DNA of 10,382 bases from Puniceicoccaceae bacterium (GTDB taxonomy: Bacteria > Verrucomicrobiota > Verrucomicrobiia > Opitutales > Coraliomargaritaceae). The notes under the pieces were generated by a model. It was not told where the DNA came from. It made no database searches and saw nothing but the letters and a program-made list of their open reading frames with translations. Location of the stretch: contig PWZW01000061.1 of NCBI GenBank assembly GCA_003567255.1, positions 1 through 10,382 of the forward strand, given 5' to 3'. Position 1 is the stretch's first letter. Every line of letters starts with the position of its first letter. Positions 1 to 6,829 of the stretch are shown in pieces. A program made the position numbers and the translations under genes.

Positions 1-576
1 GGTGCACGGCGACTCAAGCTCACCTGGAGGAACTATGAGGATACCGGACGCGTCTATGAGACCCTCCGCGTCACCGACGGCACCCGCGCCGGGACTTGGA
101 CTCAGGCGCTCCGCCCACGCAACCTTGACCCGGAAAGCTTTACCGGTGGAGAAGCGGCCTTTTTCACTGCGCATCAATGGTTTTTCCTCCCCTTCCTCGC
201 TGACCAAATCGGGGCCTGGACGTTCACCTACGAGGGAACGACACGTACCCTTGGCCGCGATGCCTACCTAGTCCGCGGCTATGGTCCTAAGGACACTCAA
301 GCATGGTTCCACTTTGATAAAAAAACGTTTTTGGTAATCCGGCATGGTGGACTTGTACGCAGTGGAAACACACCCATTCCCCAGGATTATGCCGTCGCAA
401 CTTTTCAAAAGAGGGGCGGCGTTCATCTCCCCAACGGTTTCCACCTGATGACCGAAAAGGGCCGGTTTGGTTCGATCACTTTCGATAACATCGAGCTCAA
501 TCCAGAAATCAAGCCGTCCCTTTTTTCCGAGCCAGAACCTTCTTCAGAGGTTTGGTTGAGGCAGGCGCCGGAGTAA
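1..576 (+). CDS. LolA-like / outer-membrane lipoprotein-sorting-like protein, 5'-truncated
   Basis: The reading frame is open from the first base of the window to a TAA at 574-576, giving 191 visible residues; the start and any signal peptide lie outside. The visible part reads as alternating beta strands with aromatic residues, for example a segment with HQWFFLPFLADQ, then YLVRGYG, WFHFDKKTFLVIRHGG, and near the end GGVHLPNGFHL followed by ITFDNIELNPEI. This order (a residue pattern naming how the value was measured, a strand pair for the 'model' property, a 'LP' turn, then a final strand ending in 'ELNPE..') is typical of bacterial proteins annotated as outer membrane lipoprotein-sorting or LolA-like, which have a half-barrel fold that can hold lipid chains in the periplasm. 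Function as a true lipoprotein carrier is not shown; DUF-type relatives of the same fold are equally possible. The gene converges on the AsmA-like gene, with 28 bases between them. An internal ATG-like reading from 331 is not the real start, because the frame and its homologous pattern continue upstream. Confidence 0.55.
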   Translation, partial: GARRLKLTWRNYEDTGRVYETLRVTDGTRAGTWTQALRPRNLDPESFTGGEAAFFTAHQWFFLPFLADQIGAWTFTYEGTTRTLGRDAYLVRGYGPKDTQAWFHFDKKTFLVIRHGGLVRSGNTPIPQDYAVATFQKRGGVHLPNGFHLMTEKGRFGSITFDNIELNPEIKPSLFSEPEPSSEVWLRQAPE

Positions 577-582
577 GGGCAA

Positions 583-605
583 ATGCCTAGCCAGTGCCAA
601 GGCAT
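583..605. terminator. Weak hairpin between convergent genes
   Basis: ATGCCT at 583-588 and AGGCAT at 600-605 form a six-base-pair inverted repeat with an 11-base loop, lying between the TAA of the LolA-like gene and the end of the AsmA-like gene. It overlaps the first base of the minus-strand stop codon. It is symmetric, so it could serve both transcripts. There is no T-run on the plus side and only a short TTTG on the minus side, so it is not a convincing intrinsic terminator. Confidence 0.2.
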
Positions 606-3600
606 CACCGCCTGAGGAGTCCCTCAAGGATGCGCACGCCGGTTTCGATCTCACTCGGACGCTCCTGCTCGCGCGCCGATGCCTCGCCATTGGAAGATTG
701 CCCGGAACCGCTTCGACGCCCACCCGTCAGGGCACTCGTTGCCGCCCGCCAAAGCATATCCTGTATACTGCTGGCATCCGGGTTGCTGAGAGAACCACCC
801 AGCCGAAGTTCCTGATTGCTCATCCGAAAACCATCGGCAGCGACTTCCTGCCTAACCAAGCCGAGCGTCCCCAAATGATTGGCCAAGGGCCCACGCGCAC
901 CCACATTGAGCGAGAGGAACATAGGCTGACGCAGCATTTCACCCCACGGGCCCGGGGCCACTCGGCCGTCTCCCTGGATGGACAGGTGCGGCCCGACAAC
1001 CTCCAATGCGCTCAGCTCGACTTCACCGGTCTTCGAGCGCTGCAGGCGCAAATCAAAGTTATCGAAGGTAATGCGATTAAAATACGGTAAAGCGCCGGCC
1101 AACGCGTTCAACCCCTCGTTGTTGGTTGCGGCACCAAGCAGCCCGACGACTCCCATAGCCGTGCTGTTCCGAGGGCTTTCCAAATTGAGCACACTCAAAA
1201 TCCCATCCGTGCCCTTGACCTCTATGGTGGCTTCTGCCTGATCGATCGCCTCGGGTAGGCTTTTGCCCTCCCCGTTCACCTCTACTTGCCCATGGAACAG
1301 ACCACTGAAACGGGCACCATTTCCGGCAAAAACCGCCGGATTGATCCGCTCACCATCAAAGCTTGCGGCTACGTTATAATCACCCGTCCGCTCATCAAAA
1401 CGAGCGGCTCCCGAACCCTTGAGGGCACCTTCTCCCAAACCGGCCGAAAACGAAACCAGCTCGGCGGCCGGCTCAGAAATGCGGATTTCACCCCGTACCG
1501 TATCCAAATGGCTGTTTGGGTTCAGAACCAAGCGATCCACCCGCAACCCCAAGGTGGCACGCAACCCACTCCATGGTGGCAAGGCCGCTGGCGCATCCAG
1601 CGCCGGTCTGGATGGTGCCGCTGGAGCTGTCGGGGAACTCGGCCGAGGAGGCATCCGGCGGTCTTGCGAAACGGACGCGGCTTCCGGTGTTTCGGCAAGC
1701 GCAGCCAGCGCCTGCACATCCTCCAGCCGAAGCATCCGCGAACTAAGCTGCCCACTCAAATCCATCACTTCAGCACCTGGCTTCAGCCGAAAAACCCCGG
1801 CCAAATCGCTCGCCGGCCCACCTGCGTTCGCTCCAAAGACCGTTTCAAACTCGATTTCACCGCGCCCGTCGGGTCGTTCGCGCAAACTGCCTTTGAGGTC
1901 CATTTTTTGCGCATTGCCTCCGGAGGTGGTGGCCATCAAACGGCGTACCTGTAGCTCCAGCTCAGCACGCTTGCCCAAGCCCTCAAAACTTGCTTGCCCA
2001 TTCGCCTCACCGGTGAGCAGCGGTGCGGTTTGACCCGCCAGCACAGGTTGGCGGACGATCCCGGAGAGCGATAGGTTCCAAGCCAACTGGCCCTCCACTT
2101 CCTCCAAAACCGGCGCATAGGCGAGCATCGGCACCCGCACCGATCCCTCAATTTCGCCAAGCTTGCGCACGCCCTCCGCCATCGTCAGTCCTTTGAGAGC
2201 TAGGGTCAGCGCGTCTTCACCGAGCTCCGCCCCGAAGTTGAGGGCAAGGTCCAGATCCCGCAGGACGGGGTCACCATCAAGTACCAGTCCCAGTTGCCGC
2301 ACCGACAACGGCTCTATCGTGGAGAGAGCAAACCGCCCATCCTTCACGCGCAAGGCCAAATGCCCGTTAATCCCACGATCAACAACCTCCAGCCCCTCTG
2401 GGAAAAAGGCTTTAAACAGCGACAAGCGGGCTTCCACAATCTGCAAATCAGCAAGGGTAGCCGTCGCCTCCGCCGCTTCAAATTGACCCGACGCCAGGTT
2501 GACTTTCAAGGCCTGGAGCAGCGCCATTCTCACAATCTCTTGATCGCTGTTCCCCACCGATAGCTCGGCGTTGGCAAGGTTGAACTGATCCCCCTGCAGA
2601 CTTGCCTGTAAGCTCAGCTGCAAACGCTCAGCCGCTGCGGGCAGCTCACCCAAACGGCCAGCCAGCACCGGTTCACGGGCCAGGGCCTGTAACTGAGCCG
2701 AAAACCTCCCGAAAATTTCCGCACTTTCCTGAGTGAAGTCTCCCTCGATCAACAAACGACCCGACGCCAGCGCTACGTCCCCACCGCGCAGATCAAACCC
2801 GGGGATGCTGAAGCTGTACGGCCCGTCCGGATGCACCCGCCCATCCACAGCCGTGGTCACACGAATATCACGCAGGAGCGTTTCCTCACCACGAAGCGCG
2901 GACACTGGCCCCAGGGCTGTTTCGGCGAGGGTCAGCTGAAAACTCCCATCTGCCAAGCCCGCGACGGCGGCGCTGAAAGAAAGCGGCGCGCCCTCCAGCC
3001 TCAGGCCGTCAGGCATCAACGGATCCAGCCAGTTGGGCGCAAGCTCAGAGACGGAAATGACAAATAACTCCCCCTCTAAACTTTGAAGTGAATCCAGGCG
3101 CATGGGCTGAAACAAGCGGGCCTCCACCACCGGTCGGTCGTCCAAAAAGGCAACCAAATCAGCCGCGGACAGGAGGAAGCCGCCACCCTGTTCCTCCAAG
3201 CGTAATGCGCTCGATACCGCGAGTACCTCAAACCCCTCCAGCGCCTCAAGCAAGCGTCCCGGTTGCGCCAAGCGCAAATCAAAATTCTGCGAGATTAAAG
3301 GGCTTTCCCCAGCACCCGATCCAGCAAGTCCCAATTCAAGATTACCCCCTAACTCAAGCAATTGAAGCCCGCCCTCATCGCTCCCTTGCGCAGCGAAGGA
3401 TTTTACAATTTTGCCCACGCCACCAGAGCCGGTTTGTCCAAGGAGGAGCGTGCCCGTGGCTTCCAGCTGTGGGAGCGCCTCCCCGAGTACACCGGGCGCG
3501 GTAACCTGCCGCACCGTCCAATTCAGGCTGCCCTCCGCACCGGGAGCGAAATCACCGCCGGATACCTCAAAGGCAAAGCGTCCGCCACTCGGCTCGCTGA

Positions 3601-4060
3601 CCTCACCGTCAAGGTGCAGGCGCCCAAGGATGAAAGGCACTTCCACCGCGCGCAGCTCTTGAAAAATGTCGCCAAGCAAAGATTCCAGTTCCCGCTCTTC
3701 CACGGGCACCTCTGTCCCCACGACCTCCCGCTCGGCGGCGGCCGGCAGACGGACATCGATACCGAAGGCCTCCACAGAGTCCACATGCACGGTGTTGCCG
3801 AACACCAGGGGTCGGAGCTGATACCGAACCTTCAAATCCGGGACCGAAACACGCCCACCCTCCTCAAGCGGCATCCGCAGCCCCCGCAAATCCACGGCCG
3901 AAAATCCCGCTGAAACTTCCCTTAGCTCACTCCCCTCGGGCAAAACCTTGAGCAGGGCCCACCGCTGAAAACCACTGTTTAAAATCACTGCCAGGCCAAG
4001 GCCAAGCACCACGACACCGAGGACAAATAATCCGACGAAAAACAGCAGCAGTTTTTTCAT
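605..4060 (-). CDS. Large AsmA-like membrane-anchored periplasmic protein
   Basis: This encodes 1151 residues. It begins MKKLLLFFVGLFVLGVVVLG, one hydrophobic segment (about 4-28) that acts as an uncleaved anchor, and the rest is predicted periplasmic. The body is a long run of short alternating strands with repeated L-x-L-x-G type spacing and no catalytic motif. A Pro/Ala-rich linker at about 803-830 leads to a C-terminal part (about 832-1110) that resembles the AsmA C-terminal region: ARFDERTGDYNVAASFDG, a GKSLPEAIDQAEATIEVKGTDG-like stretch ending in GILSVLNL, then FNRITFDNFDLRL. The tail (about 1113-1151) is hydrophilic and low in complexity. Known AsmA/TamB/YdbH-type proteins form long lipid-carrying grooves between inner and outer membranes, so a role in phospholipid transport or outer-membrane assembly is likely but inferred. 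Start choice: ATG at 4058-4060 is followed at once by the signal anchor, and AAGAAGG lies 12 bases upstream on this strand. The gene stands alone on its strand. Several long plus-strand frames inside it are shadows. Confidence 0.75.
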   Translation of the reverse strand: MKKLLLFFVGLFVLGVVVLGLGLAVILNSGFQRWALLKVLPEGSELREVSAGFSAVDLRGLRMPLEEGGRVSVPDLKVRYQLRPLVFGNTVHVDSVEAFGIDVRLPAAAEREVVGTEVPVEERELESLLGDIFQELRAVEVPFILGRLHLDGEVSEPSGGRFAFEVSGGDFAPGAEGSLNWTVRQVTAPGVLGEALPQLEATGTLLLGQTGSGGVGKIVKSFAAQGSDEGGLQLLELGGNLELGLAGSGAGESPLISQNFDLRLAQPGRLLEALEGFEVLAVSSALRLEEQGGGFLLSAADLVAFLDDRPVVEARLFQPMRLDSLQSLEGELFVISVSELAPNWLDPLMPDGLRLEGAPLSFSAAVAGLADGSFQLTLAETALGPVSALRGEETLLRDIRVTTAVDGRVHPDGPYSFSIPGFDLRGGDVALASGRLLIEGDFTQESAEIFGRFSAQLQALAREPVLAGRLGELPAAAERLQLSLQASLQGDQFNLANAELSVGNSDQEIVRMALLQALKVNLASGQFEAAEATATLADLQIVEARLSLFKAFFPEGLEVVDRGINGHLALRVKDGRFALSTIEPLSVRQLGLVLDGDPVLRDLDLALNFGAELGEDALTLALKGLTMAEGVRKLGEIEGSVRVPMLAYAPVLEEVEGQLAWNLSLSGIVRQPVLAGQTAPLLTGEANGQASFEGLGKRAELELQVRRLMATTSGGNAQKMDLKGSLRERPDGRGEIEFETVFGANAGGPASDLAGVFRLKPGAEVMDLSGQLSSRMLRLEDVQALAALAETPEAASVSQDRRMPPRPSSPTAPAAPSRPALDAPAALPPWSGLRATLGLRVDRLVLNPNSHLDTVRGEIRISEPAAELVSFSAGLGEGALKGSGAARFDERTGDYNVAASFDGERINPAVFAGNGARFSGLFHGQVEVNGEGKSLPEAIDQAEATIEVKGTDGILSVLNLESPRNSTAMGVVGLLGAATNNEGLNALAGALPYFNRITFDNFDLRLQRSKTGEVELSALEVVGPHLSIQGDGRVAPGPWGEMLRQPMFLSLNVGARGPLANHLGTLGLVRQEVAADGFRMSNQELRLGGSLSNPDASSIQDMLWRAATSALTGGRRSGSGQSSNGEASAREQERPSEIETGVRILEGLLRR

Positions 4061-4120
4061 AGTAAAGGTCTACCTTCTTTAGACTCACTTGTCTCGCCTT
4101 TGTGGCCCAAAATCTCAACT

Positions 4121-4150
4121 TTCTCACAAAAAATAAAGCCAGGCTATATT
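4121..4150 (+). promoter_or_regulatory. Candidate sigma70-type promoter for the pseudouridine synthase gene
   Basis: TTCTCA at 4121-4126 (4 of 6 matches to TTGACA) and TATATT at 4145-4150 (5 of 6 matches to TATAAT) are separated by 18 bases, in an AT-rich patch of the divergent intergenic region. Transcription would begin near 4157, leaving a leader of about 90 bases before the ATG at 4246. This rests on consensus matching only. No comparable promoter was found for the AsmA-like gene on the other strand. Confidence 0.25.
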
Positions 4151-4245
4151 TTGTATCGGTTGAGGTGGTGTGTTTAGTGACGGGTGGTCTGTTTTACCAT
4201 TGAAGGAGCGATTGACAGGACGGGGTCAGCGCGTGTTGATCAGTC

Positions 4246-4971
4246 ATGGCTGAACCGGTGAGAATACAAAAGATTATTGCCGCCTCCGGACTTTGTTCGC
4301 GGCGGGAGGCAGAGCGTCTGATTGAGGAGGGTAAGGTGCGCTTGAATGGCAAGGTAGCCCAACTGGGCGACAAGGCCCTGCCTGCAGACCCTATTTTTGT
4401 GAACAACAAGCCGGTCATCCAAAAAGCAGAAGCCCCCATCACTCTGATCATGAACAAGCCGAAGGGATTCATCTGCTCAAACGAGGATCCTTTTCACGAA
4501 AAAACGGTTTTTGACCTGCTCTCCCCGGAGCTTGCCCGCCAACGCCTTTTTTGCGCCGGACGCCTTGATAAAGACAGTGAGGGGCTTTTGGTCATCACCA
4601 ACGACGGGCAACTGGCGAACCAACTCACCCACCCTTCCCGTCAGATCGTCAAACGTTACCGCTTGGTCTTGAATAAGGCCTTCGACCATGGAGATATCCC
4701 GAGACTGCTGGAAGGCATCACGGTGGAGGGGGAGTTCCTCAAGGCGGAGAAGGTCATTCCCGCACCGAAGGGCGGGCCGGATGCAAAGATGCGCCTTGAG
4801 GTACACTTACACCACGGTAAAAAACGGGAGATTCGGCGGCTCTTCGAAGCCCATCGCTACTTTGTTAAAAAACTGGTCCGTTTCCAAATTGGCGGCATCG
4901 TCTTGAAACACCTGCCGAAGGGAGGGAGCCGCATTTTGACGGACAAGGAAATCAAGCTCCTGATGAGTTAG
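4246..4971 (+). CDS. RsuA/RluB/RluF-family rRNA pseudouridine synthase
   Basis: This 241-residue protein should isomerise a specific uridine in 16S or 23S rRNA to pseudouridine. Residues about 5-55 form an S4 RNA-binding domain (RIQKIIAASGLCSRREAERLI, then EGKVRLNGK). The catalytic domain follows: NKPKGFICS (70-78), the signature GRLDKDSEGLLVITNDGQLA with the catalytic Asp at residue 108, the LTHPSRQIVKRYRL segment, and near the end KKREIRRLFEAHRYFVKKLVRFQIGGI. Length and order match the RsuA/RluB/RluE/RluF family. The GRLDKDSEGLL form is closer to RluB/RluF than to RsuA, but the target base cannot be fixed from sequence alone, so no symbol is given. Start: ATG 4246 is the first start after an in-frame TGA at 4237; GTG at 4258 is possible. 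No Shine-Dalgarno site is visible. The gene is divergent from the AsmA-like gene and converges on the LysE-like gene with 8 bases between stop codons. Confidence 0.93.
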   Translation: MAEPVRIQKIIAASGLCSRREAERLIEEGKVRLNGKVAQLGDKALPADPIFVNNKPVIQKAEAPITLIMNKPKGFICSNEDPFHEKTVFDLLSPELARQRLFCAGRLDKDSEGLLVITNDGQLANQLTHPSRQIVKRYRLVLNKAFDHGDIPRLLEGITVEGEFLKAEKVIPAPKGGPDAKMRLEVHLHHGKKREIRRLFEAHRYFVKKLVRFQIGGIVLKHLPKGGSRILTDKEIKLLMS

Positions 4972-4979
4972 CCGCGCGC

Positions 4980-5603
4980 TTAGCCAAATAGAAAAAGCAG
5001 GTTCAGGCAGGCCAATAGGAAAAAAATTCCGGCCGAAAAAGGGCGCAGGCGATTCAACGAACGCAAGGTGATGGACTCAGGCACACGTGGAGCAAACACG
5101 ACCGCGAGGAGCGCCAACTGAACCCACCAGAAGGCGGCACCCACCACGGCCCCCGCCCATAGGTCTGGCAAAAGCCGAAAATCCCCCGGGTAGCGCAAGT
5201 GAGTACCGACGGCGACGAAGACGGCTATCGTCAGCGGCAAACGGATCGGCATGGCGATCCCACGTATAAGGGTCAGGACAAAGATCGAGCGCAGGCTTCC
5301 CGTGGGCTCCAGAGCAAGCGACTGCGCACGGGGCGCTCCGAGGTAGCGATAAGCAATAAAACTCAGCACAAAAGCGGAAAACCCCTCCAAGAAGGTGCCC
5401 GCGACAGGTAATGACTCAAGCATCAGAAAGATGCCGGCGCCACCGACCAGAAACCAAAAGGCCTGCCCAAGGAGCAGCGCAAGGGAAACCACCAGGACGC
5501 CCGCCCGCTGGCCATGGGCGCCCAGCTTGGCAATCCGGATTGCCCCCGGAAGCAGAGTGACCGCGATAATAAAGCCCGCCTTTAAACCGAGCAGAAAAAA
5601 CAT
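4980..5603 (-). CDS. LysE/RhtB-like membrane protein, coupled to the CcoI-like gene
   Basis: This 207-residue, very hydrophobic protein has about six predicted membrane segments (roughly 2-22, 35-61, 70-88, 105-133, 148-171, 187-206). The order resembles LysE/RhtB exporters: an early PG turn (P19-G20, where the family has TPGP), then GAHGQRAG (28-35, like the family's ..QGRRAG..), a long second helix, a polar loop around 90-105, and a second half with RGIAMPIRLPL near the family's NP site. Known relatives export amino acids or other small solutes; the substrate here is unknown. The match is distant, and a family-unassigned membrane protein is possible. Its ATG (5601-5603) directly abuts the TAG (5604-5606) of the preceding gene, and an AGGAG lies inside that gene's end, so translational coupling is likely. 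The neighbour suggests a metal or redox role, but that is inference. It converges on the pseudouridine synthase gene. Confidence 0.6.
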   Translation of the reverse strand: MFFLLGLKAGFIIAVTLLPGAIRIAKLGAHGQRAGVLVVSLALLLGQAFWFLVGGAGIFLMLESLPVAGTFLEGFSAFVLSFIAYRYLGAPRAQSLALEPTGSLRSIFVLTLIRGIAMPIRLPLTIAVFVAVGTHLRYPGDFRLLPDLWAGAVVGAAFWWVQLALLAVVFAPRVPESITLRSLNRLRPFSAGIFFLLACLNLLFLFG

Positions 5604-6773
5604 CTATCGTTGGCTCCTGGTACCGCCTTTAAGTTGTTTCCGCAGGTGCTGAAGTCCGAGAACGGCACCGTGGATAAGCGCTGCGATCCAGAGCCAGTTC
5701 AAGCCGAGGGCAAGGAAGAGCAGGGTAAAGGCTGATACCCGGAGGAACAGCGCCAGCACGTCTTCCCGGCAAAGCGGAGCTGCAGCGATTAAAACAAAAC
5801 AAAAACTGGCGAGGCCCATGGCTGCGCTTTCGTGGATGACCCCAAAACCCAGACCGAGCGCAAGGGCGGCGATTCCGGCGCCTTTTTGGCTTTGCTCAGC
5901 TATCGCGGCACTTTGTTTGGGCGCCACCCAGCCCCACACACAGAGTAAGACCGCGGCCAGCGCAAAGCTATCGAAGCGGTAAAGGTCGGGTAAGGCGCCG
6001 AAGATGCCGATCAGGCAGAGGACTGCACCGAGGCCGAGGCCGAGGGCGGGGGCGTAGCCGTTGGGCCAGCAACCCGCCCGAAGGGAGCGGAGGGGGCGCT
6101 CAAAAAAAGGCGCCACCGCCACCGCAAAAGTAATCAGGTAAAAGAAAACCGAGAGCAGCTGGAAGATCCGCAGATGAACGTCGGCCAGGTCGATCGGATA
6201 GTAGCGCGGTAGCGAAAAACCGTAGGCATGGATGGCAAAGAGCGCCGCGACTCCGGCACGCATCGCGGGCGCCGAAATTTGCCGCAACTGAGACGCCGTC
6301 GGCTGGGCGATCAGATAGCCAAAGCTCTGCAAAGCCTCAGCAAAAGCCTGCGCCGAGAAAACGCCTTTTTGCCAGCGCAGATGCAGGATCCCGCGATCCG
6401 CCTGAGCCTCCATCCGGACGGCCCCCTTTTGCCTTTCAAAAACCCGCTGAATTAACCAGACGCACCCGACGCAAGTGATCCCCTCGACGGCAAGCGCGCC
6501 CCCCGCCTGGGAGACTACCCCGCTTTCATCCTTTTTCGCCTCAGCTTCTGCCTGCCAACCCGAAAGCCACCCCCAATCTCTCTCTGCAAAGGGTTTTTCC
6601 CGTACCGGTTTGAGATGGGTGTTTTTCAACTGATAAAACTCGTCGAACCCTCCCGACTTGATCACCCCATAAACATGTTCACATCCAGAGCAGCAAAAAT
6701 CGCCGCTCCCGGTACTCGGCGCGAAGGGAGTACCACAGTGCAGGCAGGTCTTGGATTCAGTCTTCGCAGCCAT
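5604..6773 (-). CDS. CcoI/FixI-like metal-binding membrane protein lacking ATPase domains
   Basis: This 389-residue protein starts with a Cys-rich metal-binding region as in CcoI/FixI copper ATPases: CLHC (C10, C13) and FCCSGCEHVYGVI (C27, C28, C31). A heavy-metal-associated-like domain with GITCVGCVWLIQRVF (C101, C104) follows at about 94-156. Then come membrane segments at roughly 170-188, 203-223, 240-260, 266-284, 299-335 (probably two) and 341-376 (probably two). FFERPLRSLRAG and DLYRFDSFALAAVLL resemble the TM2-TM4 part of CcoI, and WIAALIHGAVLGLQHLRKQL resembles its final helix. There is no DKTGT phosphorylation site, no TGE actuator loop and no GDGxND, and the usual length is about 750-850 residues. 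It therefore cannot pump by ATP hydrolysis. The role is unknown: metal sensing, chaperoning or scaffolding are possibilities. Copper is the likely ligand by family. The start ATG at 6771-6773 fits the Cys-motif spacing; no Shine-Dalgarno site is seen. It lies 56 bases after the dehydrogenase fusion and directly before the LysE-like gene. Confidence 0.7.
   Translation of the reverse strand: MAAKTESKTCLHCGTPFAPSTGSGDFCCSGCEHVYGVIKSGGFDEFYQLKNTHLKPVREKPFAERDWGWLSGWQAEAEAKKDESGVVSQAGGALAVEGITCVGCVWLIQRVFERQKGAVRMEAQADRGILHLRWQKGVFSAQAFAEALQSFGYLIAQPTASQLRQISAPAMRAGVAALFAIHAYGFSLPRYYPIDLADVHLRIFQLLSVFFYLITFAVAVAPFFERPLRSLRAGCWPNGYAPALGLGLGAVLCLIGIFGALPDLYRFDSFALAAVLLCVWGWVAPKQSAAIAEQSQKGAGIAALALGLGFGVIHESAAMGLASFCFVLIAAAPLCREDVLALFLRVSAFTLLFLALGLNWLWIAALIHGAVLGLQHLRKQLKGGTRSQR
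5614..5618 (-). promoter_or_regulatory. Shine-Dalgarno site for the LysE-like gene
   Basis: AGGAG on the minus strand lies 10 bases before the ATG at 5603, inside the last codons of the CcoI-like gene. It supports the start choice and translation of the two genes from one message. It is the clearest ribosome binding site in the window. Confidence 0.5.
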
Positions 6774-6829
6774 AGCTCAGTTTATCTTGCGGGATCCATG
6801 CGGTGCCTCAGCCAACCCAAACGTCGGGC

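Noticed and set aside
2..271. 89-codon frame at the left edge in frame 2
   Set aside because: The frame-1 reading is open from base 1 to 576, has the LolA-like pattern and continues past 271. The frame-2 protein is Ser/Pro/Arg-rich.
1286..2033. Plus-strand open frames of 222 and 204 codons (1286-1954, 1419-2033) opposite the AsmA-like gene
   Set aside because: They overlap each other in different frames and read as Arg/Pro/Ser-rich low-information protein, as expected of antisense shadows in GC-rich DNA. The minus-strand frame is continuous and has a family match.
3088..3913. Plus-strand open frames of 138 and 183 codons opposite the start of the AsmA-like gene
   Set aside because: They lie antisense to a well-supported gene with a clear signal anchor, and have no recognisable motif or ribosome site.
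4065..4076. Inverted repeat AAGGT-CT-ACCTT over the ribosome site of the AsmA-like gene, as an operator or RBS-masking hairpin
   Set aside because: As RNA it gives only four or five pairs around a four-base loop, too weak to call, and as an operator it is short and unsupported.
4212..4240. Perfect TTGACA at 4212-4217 as a -35 box for the pseudouridine synthase gene
   Set aside because: The hexamer at 17-base spacing is GTTGAT, a 3 of 6 match, and the transcript would begin at the ATG itself. The upstream pair at 4121-4150 fits better.
4968..4985. Direct repeat TTAGCC flanking GCGCGC at the junction of the convergent genes 4246-4971 and 4980-5603
   Set aside because: It is six bases long and sits on both stop codons. 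There is no T-run or stable hairpin, so it is neither a terminator nor a likely recombination site.
4980..6773. Frameshifted full-length copper ATPase spread over the two adjacent genes
   Set aside because: The downstream protein has no DKTGT, TGE or GDGxND and reads as a separate six-helix protein with its own ATG and ribosome site. The CcoI-like protein already ends with a final-helix-like segment.
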